In this document: positions 14,350 to 24,138 of the stretch, piece after piece | Layout: each line of letters opens with the position of its first letter | Numbering within the stretch: position 1 is the first letter of the stretch | DNA from: Bacillota bacterium | Lineage (GTDB): Bacteria > Bacillota > SHA-98 > UBA4971 | DNA: 32,426 bases | Direction: 5' to 3' | NCBI GenBank assembly: GCA_014360195.1 | Contig: JACIXY010000031.1 | Coordinates: 1 to 32,426 of the forward strand | The notes under the pieces: model-generated | The model's database searches: none | Told to the model about the DNA's origin: nothing | Seen by the model: only the letters and a program-made list of their open reading frames with translations | Program-made: the position numbers and the translations under genes

Positions 14350-15345
14350 TTGGACGAGATCCTTTCGCAGGAAGAGATAAACGCGCTGCTCTCCTCATTC
14401 GCAAAGCAGGAAGAGGAGCGCGCCGTAAAAAGCGGGAGCGGCAAGACGAAGCAGGTGAGGCCGTACGATTTCCGCCGGCCCGACAAGCTGTCGAAGGACC
14501 AGCTTCGTACGATCGAGATGATCCACGAGACCTTTGCGAGGTCGCTCTCGACGTGGATGTCCACGTACTTGAGGATGCCGGTCAGGGTAACGCTGACCTC
14601 GTGCGAGCAGCTATCCTTCGACGAGTTCTCGTCATCCCTGCCGACTCCTAGCGTCATCGCGGTCTTTAACATCAGCCCGCCCGACGGTGAGGCCATCTTG
14701 GCGCTCGAGCCGCTTCTCGCCTTCGCCATGCTCGACAGGGTGCTGGGGGGACCCGGCCAGGCGAAGGGAAGGCCCCGCGAGCTTACCGATATCGAGCAGC
14801 GACTCATGCAGGACCTTGCAGTGAAGGTGCTGGATATACTGGCTCGCGCCTGGTCCGACGTGACGGCCTTTTCCGCGCGACTGGAGAACATTGTTGCGAG
14901 CTCCCAGTTTGCGCAGATCACAGCGGAGACCGAAACGGTCGGGGCCGTGTCGCTGGAGGTCGCTTTCGGGGAAGTCACGGGCAATGTGAGTCTGTGCTTC
15001 CCGTACCCCATTCTGCAGCCCGTGCTGCCGAGGCTTGCGGCCACGCGGTGGTTCAAGAAGCAGGCAGGACGTGGAGGAGAGGCCGCGTCGGCCGAGGCCA
15101 TTAGGCAACGCCTCGCAACCGTCCAGGTGCCCGTGACCGTGGAGCTGGGTCAGGCCAGCATCATGGTAGCTGACTTCCTCGACCTTGCGCCGGGGGATAT
15201 CATCAGGCTTGACTCCAGGCGTGGCGAGGACCTGGTGGTGCGAGTCGGTGGCGGGCCCAAGTTCCTGGCGCGGCCCGGGGTGATCGGAAAGAGGCTCGCG
15301 TTTCAGGTGTCGCGCGTTTTGTACGACAGGGGAGGGACCTTATGA
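14350..15345 (+). CDS. fliM: Flagellar motor switch protein FliM
   Basis: FliM is the C-ring protein that binds phosphorylated CheY and sets rotation direction. The 331-residue product begins [17 protein letters not shown], the CheY-binding peptide. The middle domain carries [30 protein letters not shown] and [18 protein letters not shown]. The C-terminal SpoA domain has [29 protein letters not shown]. The start is TTG 14350. The stop overlaps the fliN start (ATGA). Retention of the CheY-binding peptide implies a CheY elsewhere in the genome, because none is present here. Confidence 0.96.
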   Translation: MDEILSQEEINALLSSFAKQEEERAVKSGSGKTKQVRPYDFRRPDKLSKDQLRTIEMIHETFARSLSTWMSTYLRMPVRVTLTSCEQLSFDEFSSSLPTPSVIAVFNISPPDGEAILALEPLLAFAMLDRVLGGPGQAKGRPRELTDIEQRLMQDLAVKVLDILARAWSDVTAFSARLENIVASSQFAQITAETETVGAVSLEVAFGEVTGNVSLCFPYPILQPVLPRLAATRWFKKQAGRGGEAASAEAIRQRLATVQVPVTVELGQASIMVADFLDLAPGDIIRLDSRRGEDLVVRVGGGPKFLARPGVIGKRLAFQVSRVLYDRGGTL

Positions 15346-15815
15346 TGATCGATGACCTCTATAGCGGGGATACGAATGTCCCGTCTGACCCGGATGAGCC
15401 GGGATCGGCGGACCCGCCCGGCGCTGGCGCTGGCACTGCTGCAAGTGCTCCAGGGCCTGCTTCTGCAAGCGAGGAATCCAGGCGGAGCCTCGAGAGAGCC
15501 TTTGAGAAAGCGGAGTTCGCGCCGTTCGGGGAGAAGCCCCGCCAGGGCGGCCACAGCAACATCGACCTCTTGCTTGATGTGCCCCTCCCCATCACGGTGG
15601 AGCTCGGGCGGACCAGCATGACCATACGCGACATCCTCGACCTCGGCCCGGGCTCCGTGGTGGAGCTCGACAGGGTGGCCGGTGAGCCGGTGGACATCCT
15701 GGTCAACGGGAAGCTGGTCGCAAGAGGGGAAGTCGTGGTCATCGACGAGAACTTCGGCGTTCGCGTCGTGGACATCGTGGCCCCGGCAGAAAGGCTGAGC
15801 AGTCCGAAAAGCTGA
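15342..15815 (+). CDS. fliN: Flagellar motor switch protein FliN
   Basis: FliN forms the lower C ring and docks FliH. The 157-residue product has a disordered acidic and Ala/Gly/Pro-rich N-terminus of about 65 residues and a C-terminal SpoA domain: [68 protein letters not shown]. It lacks the CheC-like phosphatase region of Bacillus FliY, so it is a plain FliN. ATG 15342 overlaps the fliM stop; ATG 15345 is an equally plausible start. The usual cheY does not follow; fliO comes next. Confidence 0.94.
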   Translation: MMIDDLYSGDTNVPSDPDEPGSADPPGAGAGTAASAPGPASASEESRRSLERAFEKAEFAPFGEKPRQGGHSNIDLLLDVPLPITVELGRTSMTIRDILDLGPGSVVELDRVAGEPVDILVNGKLVARGEVVVIDENFGVRVVDIVAPAERLSSPKS

Positions 15816-15830
15816 AGAGGCTGAAAGGAG

Positions 15831-16253
15831 ATGGCGCCTGCGGTGGACCCGATCGTGACAGGAATCCGGCTTATAGCGGGCCTTGCCATAGTCATTGTGC
15901 TCATATACCTTACCGGGCTGGCCCTCCGGGCCTTGCAGCGGGGACGCATCGGCGCGCGCGGTCGGCCGGCCGTGGAGCTACGCGAGTCGCTATCCCTCGG
16001 ACCGGGCAGGGCGGTGCACCTGGTGCGGGTCGCGGACAGGCTCCTTGTGCTCGGGGCCACGAGCACGCACATCTCCATGCTCGCAGAGGTTGATGCAGGG
16101 TCGCTGCAGGATACCGGACGGCAGGAAGATCGTGTGCAGACGGCGCCGGAGAAGGGGCGAAGGTTCGACGAGATCCTGGACGCTTACATGCGCCGCTTTG
16201 GAGACGATAGGCACCGGGGAGAGGACGCTGATGACGACAATACCCAGCTGTAG
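15831..16253 (+). CDS. fliO: Flagellar biosynthesis protein FliO
   Basis: FliO is a bitopic membrane protein that assists assembly of the FliP ring. The 140-residue product has one membrane helix near residues 10-30 ([21 protein letters not shown]), then the conserved beta-rich region [29 protein letters not shown]. The C-terminal tail is charged and ends in an Asp-rich stretch. AAAGGAG lies at 15824-15830 directly against ATG 15831, which is too close, so GTG 15843 may be the true start (136 residues). Placement between fliN and fliP supports the call. Confidence 0.87.
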   Translation: MAPAVDPIVTGIRLIAGLAIVIVLIYLTGLALRALQRGRIGARGRPAVELRESLSLGPGRAVHLVRVADRLLVLGATSTHISMLAEVDAGSLQDTGRQEDRVQTAPEKGRRFDEILDAYMRRFGDDRHRGEDADDDNTQL

Positions 16254-16293
16254 GAGGGCAGGCATACATAGCGGGAGGGGGAAGGCCGAAGAA

Positions 16294-17238
16294 ATGAGCC
16301 ATCGGGACGGCCGCAGCCGTCGGCGCCTGGGTGCGGTTCAGGGGGCCCTTGCGACCCGGACCGTAGTCCTGACACTTGTCGTGGCACTAGGCGCGGTACT
16401 GGGCGCGGTTGCTCTCGCCACGGGTGCCGGATCGGCGCTCCTCGGTGAAGGGGTGGCGCACGCCCAGGCGGCGCCCGCGCAGGTCCAGGCCCAGAGCCAG
16501 ACCCAGACCCAGGTCCCGGTCCCGGCGACCCCAGCGCCCCGGGTGGACGTCGGAGGAGTGCTGCCGCTTCCCCGGATCGACATCGGAGTGGAGCCAGCCA
16601 GAAGCCCAAAGGACGTCTCCGTGTCGCTCCAGATCCTCGCGCTCCTGACCGTGCTGACCCTTGCGCCGGCCATTCTCATTATGCTCACTTCGTTCACGAG
16701 GATCGTTATCGTGCTCTCGTTCGTCCGGAGCGCCCTGGGCTCACAGCAGGTGCCGCCGAACCAGGTCCTCATCGGGCTTGCCCTTTTCCTTACGTTCTTT
16801 GTGATGGCACCTGCGCTGGGGACAGCGAACGAGCAGGCGTTGCAGCCGTATCTGCGCGGCGAGATCTCGCAGCAGGTGGCGCTCGACCGGGCGGCGGTGC
16901 CGTTCCGCGAGTTCATGCTCAAGCAGACGCGGGAAAGGGACCTCGCGCTCTTCACAGCGCTTGCGAAGGCGAAGCGGCCGGCGAATCCGTCGGAGGTGCC
17001 GATGCTCGTCCTCATCCCGGCGTTCACCATCAGCGAGCTCAAAACGGCGTTTGAGATCGGGTTTCTGATATACGTGCCGTTCCTCGTCATCGACATGGTG
17101 GTGGCAAGCGTCCTCATGTCCATGGGCATGCTGATGCTGCCGCCCGTGATGATTTCGTTGCCTTTCAAGTTGTTGCTGTTCGTGATGGTTGACGGTTGGA
17201 ACCTGGTTATCGGGTCGCTGCTCCGGAGCTTTCACTGA
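16294..17238 (+). CDS. fliP: Export gate protein FliP with a long N-terminus
   Basis: FliP is the pentameric core of the flagellar export gate. From about residue 100 the sequence is canonical: [83 protein letters not shown] and [21 protein letters not shown]. Before this is a signal peptide-like segment ([19 protein letters not shown], cleavage likely after AHA near residue 57) and a Gln/Thr/Pro-rich linker similar in composition to the FliF tract. At 314 residues it is longer than usual FliP (about 220-250). ATG 16294 has GGAAGG eight bases upstream; ATG 16231, inside fliO, is an alternative. Confidence 0.93.
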   Translation: MSHRDGRSRRRLGAVQGALATRTVVLTLVVALGAVLGAVALATGAGSALLGEGVAHAQAAPAQVQAQSQTQTQVPVPATPAPRVDVGGVLPLPRIDIGVEPARSPKDVSVSLQILALLTVLTLAPAILIMLTSFTRIVIVLSFVRSALGSQQVPPNQVLIGLALFLTFFVMAPALGTANEQALQPYLRGEISQQVALDRAAVPFREFMLKQTRERDLALFTALAKAKRPANPSEVPMLVLIPAFTISELKTAFEIGFLIYVPFLVIDMVVASVLMSMGMLMLPPVMISLPFKLLLFVMVDGWNLVIGSLLRSFH

Positions 17239-17275
17239 GTGTGGAGTTCGCAAGTTTCGTGTGGGGTGAGCGGGA

Positions 17276-17545
17276 ATGACGGAAGAGGTTATAGCAGGGA
17301 TCGGGCAGCGCGCCATATTCGTGACCCTGGAGCTTGCCGCGCCTGTGCTTGTGTTTGCGCTCCTGGCAGGCCTCGTCGTCAGCGTGTTCCAGGCCGTGAC
17401 GCAGATCCAAGAAATGACTCTCGCTCTGGTGCCGAAGATCCTCGCAGTCATCCTGGCCCTTGTGGTATTCGGTCCGTGGATGATGCGCACACTCGTGGAG
17501 TTTGCGCGAGAGCTGTTCATGAACCTGCCTAACTATGTGCTGTAG
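17276..17545 (+). CDS. fliQ: Export gate protein FliQ
   Basis: FliQ is a two-helix subunit that wraps the FliP/FliR gate. Its 89 residues match the family length and pattern: two membrane helices (about 16-38 and 51-72) joined by VFQAVTQIQEMTLALVPKI, the family signature. ATG 17276 follows GGGGTGAG. The gap to fliP is 37 bp; the gap to fliR is 191 bp, unusually long for this cluster. Confidence 0.95.
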   Translation: MTEEVIAGIGQRAIFVTLELAAPVLVFALLAGLVVSVFQAVTQIQEMTLALVPKILAVILALVVFGPWMMRTLVEFARELFMNLPNYVL

Positions 17546-17668
17546 GCGGGACATGGGCGCACAGCAAGCGTCCCGCGGGGCCGGCATCGCGCGGGACACG
17601 CGGGGAGAGCATCGCGCAGGGTGCACGCGGCGGGGTGGACGGCCAGGGCTAAGTGAGAGTACGGAGAT

Positions 17669-17686
17669 CCTCCCGACTTCGGGAGG
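17669..17686 (+). other. 7-bp stem-loop in the fliQ-fliR gap
   Basis: CCTCCCG pairs with CGGGAGG over the loop ACTT. No T run follows. It sits about 50 bp before the fliR start in a 191-bp gap that otherwise shows no gene, so it may be an mRNA element controlling fliR. Confidence 0.45.
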
Positions 17687-17736
17687 GGTTGCCGGTGACT
17701 CGAAGAGAGAGTGCCGTGATCCGGAGGAACGCGTCT

Positions 17737-18516
17737 GTGGAGCTCGTTGACACGGCTATTACGAACATGCAAACGTATCTCCTCGTTCTCGCGAGGATAG
17801 GCGGGGTCTTCGGGTTCGCGCCGGTGTTCGGGAGCTACAACGTGCCGCTTCAGGTGAAGGCAGGTATGTCCGCCGCGCTCGCCCTGGTGACGTTTCCGCT
17901 GGTGCAGGCGCCTCCGACAGGCTATCCGGGTGATATTGTGTCGTATGCCGTGTGCGTGGGGCGCGAGATCTTGGTGGGTGCCATCATCGGGTATGTGGCT
18001 TCGCTTTTCATGGTGGCGGTGCAGCTTGCTGGGCAGCTTGTGGACATCCAGATCGGGTTCGGTCTCGTGAACGTGGTGGACCCCGTGGCAAACAGGCAGG
18101 TGACGGTCATGGGCCAGTTCCAGTACCTGCTCGCCATGTTGCTTTTTCTCGTGTTCAATGGCCACCACATGGTCCTGGCAGGGCTTGTGGAGAGCTACGC
18201 AGTCGTACCTATCTCAGGCTTCACTCTTACCGCGAAACTGCAGGCCGGGGTGGTCAGGCTGTTCTGCAACACCGTGGTTGTAGCTTTCAAGATAGCCGCG
18301 CCGGTCACGTGCACGCTGCTCCTGGCAGACGTGGTTATGGCTGTGCTTGCGAGGACCGTGCCGCAGATGAACGTCTTCATCGTGGGCTTCCCGCTCAAGA
18401 TCGGGGTGGGGCTTCTCACTCTATTGGTTGCGCTGCCCCTGTTCGTCCTTATTCTCAAGGGCATGTTCAGCGGGCTTGAGCGAGATATCCTTGCTCTGTT
18501 CGGAGGTGTGAGATAA
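17737..18516 (+). CDS. fliR: Export gate protein FliR
   Basis: FliR completes the FliP/Q/R gate in the membrane. The product is very hydrophobic with about six membrane segments and shows the family's RIGGVFGFAPVFGSYNVPLQVKAGMSAALAL and later MNVFIVGFPLKIGVGLL. The open frame begins at 17653, but GTG 17737 is preceded by GGAGG at 17723-17727 with nine bases spacing and yields 259 residues, the usual family length; the upstream 28 codons are Arg-rich and unlike FliR. flhB starts 3 bp after the stop. Confidence 0.94.
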   Translation: MELVDTAITNMQTYLLVLARIGGVFGFAPVFGSYNVPLQVKAGMSAALALVTFPLVQAPPTGYPGDIVSYAVCVGREILVGAIIGYVASLFMVAVQLAGQLVDIQIGFGLVNVVDPVANRQVTVMGQFQYLLAMLLFLVFNGHHMVLAGLVESYAVVPISGFTLTAKLQAGVVRLFCNTVVVAFKIAAPVTCTLLLADVVMAVLARTVPQMNVFIVGFPLKIGVGLLTLLVALPLFVLILKGMFSGLERDILALFGGVR

Positions 18517-18519
18517 GCG

Positions 18520-19599
18520 GTGCCGCGCGACGACCGCACAGAGGCCGCAACACCAAGACGGCGCCAGGAGGCACGAAGGCGCGGACAGGTGGCGAGGAGC
18601 GTTGAAGTGAACTCTGCCGCGATCCTCCTCGCGACGCTCGGAGTCCTTGGCGCGTCAGGAGGAATCGTGTATGCCGGGCTCGGAGGCTTCATGAGACAGG
18701 TCCTGGGCGATACGCTGGCGCATCCGGACCTTTCGGACCAGGGCCTTCACGTCCTCGCGATGAACGCACTCCTCACCATCGGAAAGGCCGCCGGGCCGGC
18801 CATCGCTACCGGCTTCGTGGTGGGGCTTGCAACGAACCTCGCCCAGGTGGGGCTGGTCTTGTCTCTTGAGCCCCTTGCTCCGCGGCTCTCGCGGATCGAT
18901 CCCGCCGCGGGAATGGCCCGGATTTTCTCAGGACGGGCGCTTGCGGAACTCGTCAAGTCGTGCGCCAAAGTGTTCATTATCGGATACTACGGCTACGTGA
19001 CGCTGCGACAGGACTACCCGGCGCTCGTTGCCACCGGCGCCATGGAGCCTGGGCAGATACTCGCGACCGTGGGGAATCTCGCCCTGCGGCTGGGGTTCCG
19101 GGTGGGCATCGCCCTCGCGGTGCTGGCGGCGCTGGATTACGTATACCAGAGGTGGGAGTTTGAGAAGAGCATCAGGATGACCAAGCAGGAGGTAAAAGAG
19201 GAGTTGCGGCAAACCGAAGGTGACCCGCTGCTCCGCGCGAGGATCCGCGCGCGGCAGCGCCAGATTGCGATGCACAGGATGATGCAGGAGGTGCCGAAGG
19301 CGGACGTGGTGGTCACCAACCCCGTGCACCTTGCGGTGGCGCTGAAGTACGACCCCGGCACGATGAAGGCGCCGAAGGTCGTGGCCAAGGGCGCGAGGCT
19401 GCTTGCCCAGAGGATCCGGGACATTGCAGTTGCCAACAACGTCCCGATCGTCGAGAACAAGCCCCTCGCCCAGGCCCTGTACAAAGCCGTGGAGGTCGGC
19501 CGCGAGATCCCCGCGCATCTTTACAAGGCGGTTGCCGAGATCCTTGCATACGTTTACTACCTCGACAAAAGGGCCGGGCGCACCGGCAGGTGGAGGTGA
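18520..19599 (+). CDS. flhB: Export switch protein FlhB
   Basis: FlhB is the membrane export component whose cytoplasmic domain autocleaves to switch substrate class. The 359-residue product starts with the charged TEAATPRRRQEARRRGQVARS, has four membrane segments between about 30 and 210, and a cytoplasmic domain with MTKQEVKEELRQTEGDPLLRARIR. The cleavage site reads Asn267-Pro-Val-His rather than the common NPTH, followed by LAVALKYDP. GTG 18520 follows GGAGGTG. The catalytic Asn-Pro pair is kept, so cleavage is probably intact, but the Val is noteworthy. Confidence 0.95.
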   Translation: MPRDDRTEAATPRRRQEARRRGQVARSVEVNSAAILLATLGVLGASGGIVYAGLGGFMRQVLGDTLAHPDLSDQGLHVLAMNALLTIGKAAGPAIATGFVVGLATNLAQVGLVLSLEPLAPRLSRIDPAAGMARIFSGRALAELVKSCAKVFIIGYYGYVTLRQDYPALVATGAMEPGQILATVGNLALRLGFRVGIALAVLAALDYVYQRWEFEKSIRMTKQEVKEELRQTEGDPLLRARIRARQRQIAMHRMMQEVPKADVVVTNPVHLAVALKYDPGTMKAPKVVAKGARLLAQRIRDIAVANNVPIVENKPLAQALYKAVEVGREIPAHLYKAVAEILAYVYYLDKRAGRTGRWR

Positions 19600-19608
19600 C
19601 GGAGTTAA

Positions 19609-21687
19609 GTGGCGGTAGGCCGGGTTCAGGGCGTGAGTATGGACAGGTTGTCGAAGCACAGCGACGTGCTGGTGGCAGTGGCGGTGGTCGTCATCCTCGT
19701 GATGATGATAGTGCCGGTGCCCACGTTCGTCCTTGACGTGCTTCTTACGTTCAACATCACGTTCTCGCTTGTGGTGCTCCTGGTAACCATGTACACCCGC
19801 GACGCCCTGGACTTCTCGTCCTTTCCGTCGCTGCTCCTGGTCGCTACGTTGTTTCGCCTCGCCCTCAATGTCTCGTCGACCCGGCTAATCCTGCTGCATG
19901 GGTACGCCGGAAAAGTGATCGAGGCGTTCGGCAACTTCGTCGTCGGCGGCAACTACGTGGTCGGCATGGTCGTCTTCATAATCCTGGTGGTCATCCAGTT
20001 CGTGGTGATCACGAACGGCGCGGGGCGCGTGGCCGAGGTGGCGGCGAGGTTTACCCTGGACGCCATGCCTGGCAAGCAGATGTCCATCGATGCGGACCTC
20101 AACGCTGGCCTTATCGACGAGCACACGGCGAGGGCCAGGAGGCGGGCGATTGAGCTCGAGGCGGACTTCTACGGCGCGATGGACGGCGCGAGCAAGTTTG
20201 TGCGGGGTGACGCCATCGCAGGCATCATAATCACCCTTGTGAACATCCTGGGGGGCATAATCATCGGGATGGTGCAATTGCGGATGCCCGTCATGCAGGC
20301 CCTGCAGACCTTCGCGCTCCTCACCGTGGGCGACGGTCTCGTGTCGCAGATCCCGGCCCTCCTCATATCGACGGCGACGGGTATCATCGTGACCCGGGCC
20401 GCGGCGCAGTCAAATTTCGGCCAGGAGGTCACAACGCAACTCCTCGCCCAGCCGAGGGCCGTGGCCATTGCTGCGGGAATGCTGGTGCTGTTCGGCCTGG
20501 TGCCCGGCCTTCCGAAGGTGCCGTTCTTCTTGATAGCAGCCGCGGCAGGCGCGCTTTCGTACGCGATGACCGGTGCGGAGCGGGCGCGGGCGAAGGCTGA
20601 GGAGGAGGCCGAAAAGGCGCCGCCCGCCCCGAAGCAGCCGGAGAACGTCATGTCGCTCCTTGCCGTGGATCCTCTCGAGCTTGAGATCGGGTACGGTCTT
20701 GTTCCTCTCGCCGACGAAAGCGAGGGCGGAAACCTGCTCGAGCGGGTTACGATGGTGAGGCGTCAGGTTGCCGTAGACCTGGGGCTCGTGCTGCCTCACA
20801 TCCGCATCCGAGACAACATCCAGCTTCGGCCGTCCGGGTACGCCATCAAGATCCGCGGCGTCGAGGTGGCACGGGGCGAAGTCATGATGGGGTATTACCT
20901 CGCCATGAATCCCGGCATCGTGGTGGAGCCGGTGCCCGGCATCGAGACCACCGAGCCTGCATTCGGGCTTCCTGCGCTCTGGATACCTGAGCAGGACCGG
21001 GAGAGGGCCGAGATGGCGGGCTACACGGTGGTCGATCCGACGTCGGTCATCGTGACCCACCTCACGGAGGTCATCCGCAGGCATGCCGCGGAGATCCTCA
21101 GCAGGCAGGACACAGCAAACCTCATAGACAACGTGAAGAAGACTGAGCCCGCTGTGGTCGAGGAGCTCATTCCGAACCTCATGACGGTGGGCGAGGTCCA
21201 AAAGGTGCTCCAGAACCTCCTGCGCGAGGGGGTGCCCATCCGAAACGTGGCAACGATACTCGAAGCCCTCGGCGACCACGCCCGGGAGACACGCGACGTG
21301 GATGTACTCACGGAGCATGCGAGAGCGGCCCTTGCTCGCGTGATATGCAGGCAATACCGCAATGCCGACGGAGAGCTCGTGGTGTCCACGGTCGATCCGG
21401 AGATCGAGGAGGAGATAGCGAGGTCTATCGAGGGGCGTGGCGCGGGCGAGGCGCCGGCGCTCGAGCCCGGGCTTGTGCAATCCATAGTCCGCGCCGTTTC
21501 GCGCGCGGTGGAGGGGATGGCGTCCGAGGGATACCAGCCGATCCTCCTTACGAGGCCTGAGGTACGGCCGTATCTTCGGAGGATCGTGGAGCGGGTGTTG
21601 CCGGACGTGGTGGTCCTGTCATATAACGAGATAGCCAGGGATCAGAAGGTCAGGTCGGTCGGGACGGTGAGACTGAATGAGAATTAA
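19609..21687 (+). CDS. flhA: Export gate protein FlhA
   Basis: FlhA forms the nonameric export platform and takes part in proton-driven export. The 692-residue product has about eight membrane segments in the first 320 residues, the signature run GRVAEVAARFTLDAMPGKQMSIDADLNAGLI near 140-170, and a large cytoplasmic domain with HLTEVIRRHAAEILSRQD and VPIRNVATILEALGD. GTG 19609 is downstream of GGAGGTGA with about ten bases spacing; ATG 19639 is an alternative that removes ten residues. It overlaps flhF by 11 bp. Confidence 0.96.
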   Translation: MAVGRVQGVSMDRLSKHSDVLVAVAVVVILVMMIVPVPTFVLDVLLTFNITFSLVVLLVTMYTRDALDFSSFPSLLLVATLFRLALNVSSTRLILLHGYAGKVIEAFGNFVVGGNYVVGMVVFIILVVIQFVVITNGAGRVAEVAARFTLDAMPGKQMSIDADLNAGLIDEHTARARRRAIELEADFYGAMDGASKFVRGDAIAGIIITLVNILGGIIIGMVQLRMPVMQALQTFALLTVGDGLVSQIPALLISTATGIIVTRAAAQSNFGQEVTTQLLAQPRAVAIAAGMLVLFGLVPGLPKVPFFLIAAAAGALSYAMTGAERARAKAEEEAEKAPPAPKQPENVMSLLAVDPLELEIGYGLVPLADESEGGNLLERVTMVRRQVAVDLGLVLPHIRIRDNIQLRPSGYAIKIRGVEVARGEVMMGYYLAMNPGIVVEPVPGIETTEPAFGLPALWIPEQDRERAEMAGYTVVDPTSVIVTHLTEVIRRHAAEILSRQDTANLIDNVKKTEPAVVEELIPNLMTVGEVQKVLQNLLREGVPIRNVATILEALGDHARETRDVDVLTEHARAALARVICRQYRNADGELVVSTVDPEIEEEIARSIEGRGAGEAPALEPGLVQSIVRAVSRAVEGMASEGYQPILLTRPEVRPYLRRIVERVLPDVVVLSYNEIARDQKVRSVGTVRLNEN

Positions 21688-23185
21688 GCGATACGTGGCC
21701 CGCACTATACAAGAAGCCCTTGACGTAGTTCGCGAGGACCTCGGACCTGACGCCGTGATACTGCACACGCGAAAGGCTCGCAGGGGCAGGCTTGCGGGTC
21801 TCTTCGGAGGAGAGAGATTTGAGGTCATCGCGGCGCTTGACGTGAACGTTCCCGAAGCGGGTGCAAGGACTCGCACGACGGCCGGGCCCGGCGGGGGCGT
21901 GAGGGCAGACGCGGGCGGGGGTGCGGCTACGGATGCAGGTATAGACGCGGGTGCGGGCGCAGGAGCACGGCCCGGTACCAGGCCCAGCCATACCCCTGCC
22001 CCGTGGCCCCCGCGCGCCTATCCCAGCGGCGCTGCTGCACGTGGCAAAACGCGCGCCCTGCCGGAGCGTGGGGCAACGGTCCTCGAGCAGGTGCCGGGCG
22101 GACGAGCCACGGATCGCGCCGCTGGTGACGGAGGTAGCGGTTCTCCAGGGTCGGCCGGGGCCGCCCGGGGCGCGGACATGGCCGGGCAGGCGGTGAGCGC
22201 CGGCGCCAGATGGCTTCAGCCCGCGGCGGGTGCTGCCGGGCGAGCCTATGCGACTACGCCGGCGGCGCGGCTTGTGGAGATGCACGAGCGGCTTCTGGAC
22301 GTCGACGTTGACCCCGACCTTGCGGAGGCGCTCATCCAGGCTGCGAAGATGAAATGGCGCGAGGCGCAGGTGGCGGGGAAGTCCGCGTATGAGCTGGTGC
22401 TGGACCTCGTCACTGCGATGCTTCCGGTGGCGGGGGGCGTCGCGCTCACTCCCGGCTCACGCAGGGTGGTCGCCCTCGTGGGACCCACCGGCGTGGGGAA
22501 GACCACCACCCTAGCGAAGATAGCCGCGCTGGCCGCGCTTTTCGGGAAGAAGAAGGTGGCGTTTGTCACGGCGGATACGTACAGGATAGCGGCTGTCGAG
22601 CAACTCCGGACATACGCCGAGATAATCGGGGTCCCGTGCGAGGTGGTGTACACGCCTGCCGAGATGCGTCAGGCCCTTGCTTCCCATAGTGGGTGCGATC
22701 TCGTGCTCATCGACACCGCCGGAAGAAGCCCGAGAAGCAGCATGCACATGGCGGAACTGCGGGCTTTTCTCGAGGCGGCGCAGGTGGACGAGACGCATCT
22801 CGTCCTCAGCATGACCACGAGGCCCCGCGACCTCCTTGAGATAGTGGAAAGGTTCAGCCCGTGCGGCGTCAACAGGCTTATCTTTTCCAAGCTTGACGAG
22901 ACCTCGCGCCTTGGCGCGATCCTCGGCGTAACGAGCGCGGTGAAGGTGCCAATCTCATACGTGACATACGGCCAGAACGTGCCGGAGGACATCGAGGTGG
23001 CCGACGCCGCCGAGCTCGCGAGGTGGATTCTGGACGGGGGAGTCGAGGATGTCGAAGGTGGCGGGAGCACCATAAAGACCAGCGGGGACGGTGCAGGTGC
23101 GGGTGCGGGTGCGGGTGCAGGTGCAAGTGCAGGTGCAGGCACGGCTTCGGCGGGAGATAGATTCAAGGGAACGGGTGGGAGATGA
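21677..23185 (+). CDS. flhF: Flagellar SRP-type GTPase FlhF
   Basis: FlhF is an SRP-family GTPase that sets flagellar position and number. The N-terminal B domain (MRIKRYVARTIQEALDVVREDLGPDAVILHTRKARRG) is followed by an Ala/Gly/Arg-rich linker of about 150 residues, an N domain, then the G domain with P-loop GPTGVGKTTT at about 269-278, VTADTYRIAAVEQLRTYAEIIGVP, LIDTAGRSPRS and the SKLDETSRLGAILGV closing motif. The C-terminus carries a repetitive Gly-Ala tail. At 502 residues it is longer than Bacillus FlhF (about 366). It overlaps flhA and is followed after one base by flhG. Confidence 0.95.
   Translation: MRIKRYVARTIQEALDVVREDLGPDAVILHTRKARRGRLAGLFGGERFEVIAALDVNVPEAGARTRTTAGPGGGVRADAGGGAATDAGIDAGAGAGARPGTRPSHTPAPWPPRAYPSGAAARGKTRALPERGATVLEQVPGGRATDRAAGDGGSGSPGSAGAARGADMAGQAVSAGARWLQPAAGAAGRAYATTPAARLVEMHERLLDVDVDPDLAEALIQAAKMKWREAQVAGKSAYELVLDLVTAMLPVAGGVALTPGSRRVVALVGPTGVGKTTTLAKIAALAALFGKKKVAFVTADTYRIAAVEQLRTYAEIIGVPCEVVYTPAEMRQALASHSGCDLVLIDTAGRSPRSSMHMAELRAFLEAAQVDETHLVLSMTTRPRDLLEIVERFSPCGVNRLIFSKLDETSRLGAILGVTSAVKVPISYVTYGQNVPEDIEVADAAELARWILDGGVEDVEGGGSTIKTSGDGAGAGAGAGAGASAGAGTASAGDRFKGTGGR
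23091..23142 (+). repeat. Hexanucleotide (GGTGCR) array at the 3' end of flhF
   Basis: Eight or so near-copies of GGTGCG/GGTGCA encode alternating Gly and Ala at the FlhF C-terminus. The 6-bp unit preserves reading frame. Confidence 0.85.
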
Positions 23186-23186
23186 C

Positions 23187-24095
23187 ATGAACGACCAGGC
23201 GAGCGGCCTTCGCAGCATGGCACGGGGCGGGGCGCAGCCCGGGAGCCTCAAGTCCGAGAGCCTTAGCGGGACGTCGGGCGCGCCGCGGGTCATCGCGGTT
23301 ACCAGCGGAAAGGGCGGAGTCGGCAAGACGAGCATCGTGCTCAACACCGCCATTGCACTTGCGTCAGGCGGCGCAAGAGTGGTTGTGCTCGATGCCGACT
23401 TGGGCCTTGGCAATATCGACGTCATGCTGGGCATTGTCCCCCGATACAATCTGGCCCACGTGGCCGCGGGAGAGGTGAGCCTCGCCGATGTCGAGGTCTC
23501 GGGTCCGGGGGGCATAAGAATAGTCCCGTGCGGGTCTGGCGTGACTTCTCTCTTGCGCCTCCCCGAGTCAGAACGGGCGGTTCTTGTCTCCGCCCTTGCC
23601 GCTCTCGAGCACGAGGCGGACTTCATCATCGTTGATACCGGGGCGGGGCTGTCGCCAGGCGTGGTCGGGTTTCTCGCCGCCGTCGAGGAAGTCATCGTGG
23701 TCACAACCCCTGAGCCGACTTCCATCGCGGACGCGTACGCCACGGTAAAGGTGGTGTCTTACGAGAACCCCGCCGCGCCGGTGATGCTCGTGGTGAACAT
23801 GGCGAGAGACCTGCAGGAGGCTGAGGATGCGGCCGAGAAGATCACGCTCGTCGCCAAGAGGTTTCTTTCAGTGGACCTCACGCTCTTGGGATTTGTGCCG
23901 AGGGATCCTTTCGTAGCCAAGGCGGTGATGCAGCAAGCGCCGTTTGTGGTGCGATATCCGTCGTGCCCTGCTTCGCGGGCCGTGGGCGAGATTGCAGAGA
24001 GGCTACAAGGCAGGCGCTGGGAGGGGGCCTCGTTCCAGGGCTTTGCCGGCCATGGTCTCGCGGGATTCCTCGGGAAGATCGCTGCGCGCTCGTGA
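23187..24095 (+). CDS. flhG: MinD-like ATPase FlhG
   Basis: FlhG (YlxH/FleN) is the MinD-type ATPase that works with FlhF to limit flagellar number. The 302-residue product begins MNDQASGLRSMA; the DQA--LR pattern is the known FlhF-activating N-terminal motif. The deviant Walker A SGKGGVGKTS lies at residues 40-49, with VLDADLGLGNIDVMLGI and IIVDTGAGLSP following, and TTPEPTSIADAYATVK. ATG 23187 is chosen because the frame upstream only reads through the flhF repeat. It starts one base after the flhF stop. No chemotaxis genes follow, unlike Bacillus. Confidence 0.95.
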   Translation: MNDQASGLRSMARGGAQPGSLKSESLSGTSGAPRVIAVTSGKGGVGKTSIVLNTAIALASGGARVVVLDADLGLGNIDVMLGIVPRYNLAHVAAGEVSLADVEVSGPGGIRIVPCGSGVTSLLRLPESERAVLVSALAALEHEADFIIVDTGAGLSPGVVGFLAAVEEVIVVTTPEPTSIADAYATVKVVSYENPAAPVMLVVNMARDLQEAEDAAEKITLVAKRFLSVDLTLLGFVPRDPFVAKAVMQQAPFVVRYPSCPASRAVGEIAERLQGRRWEGASFQGFAGHGLAGFLGKIAARS

Positions 24096-24138
24096 AGCTT
24101 TGCTGCGGCAGGGAGATTAGCCCAGGGGGATAGCCGTT

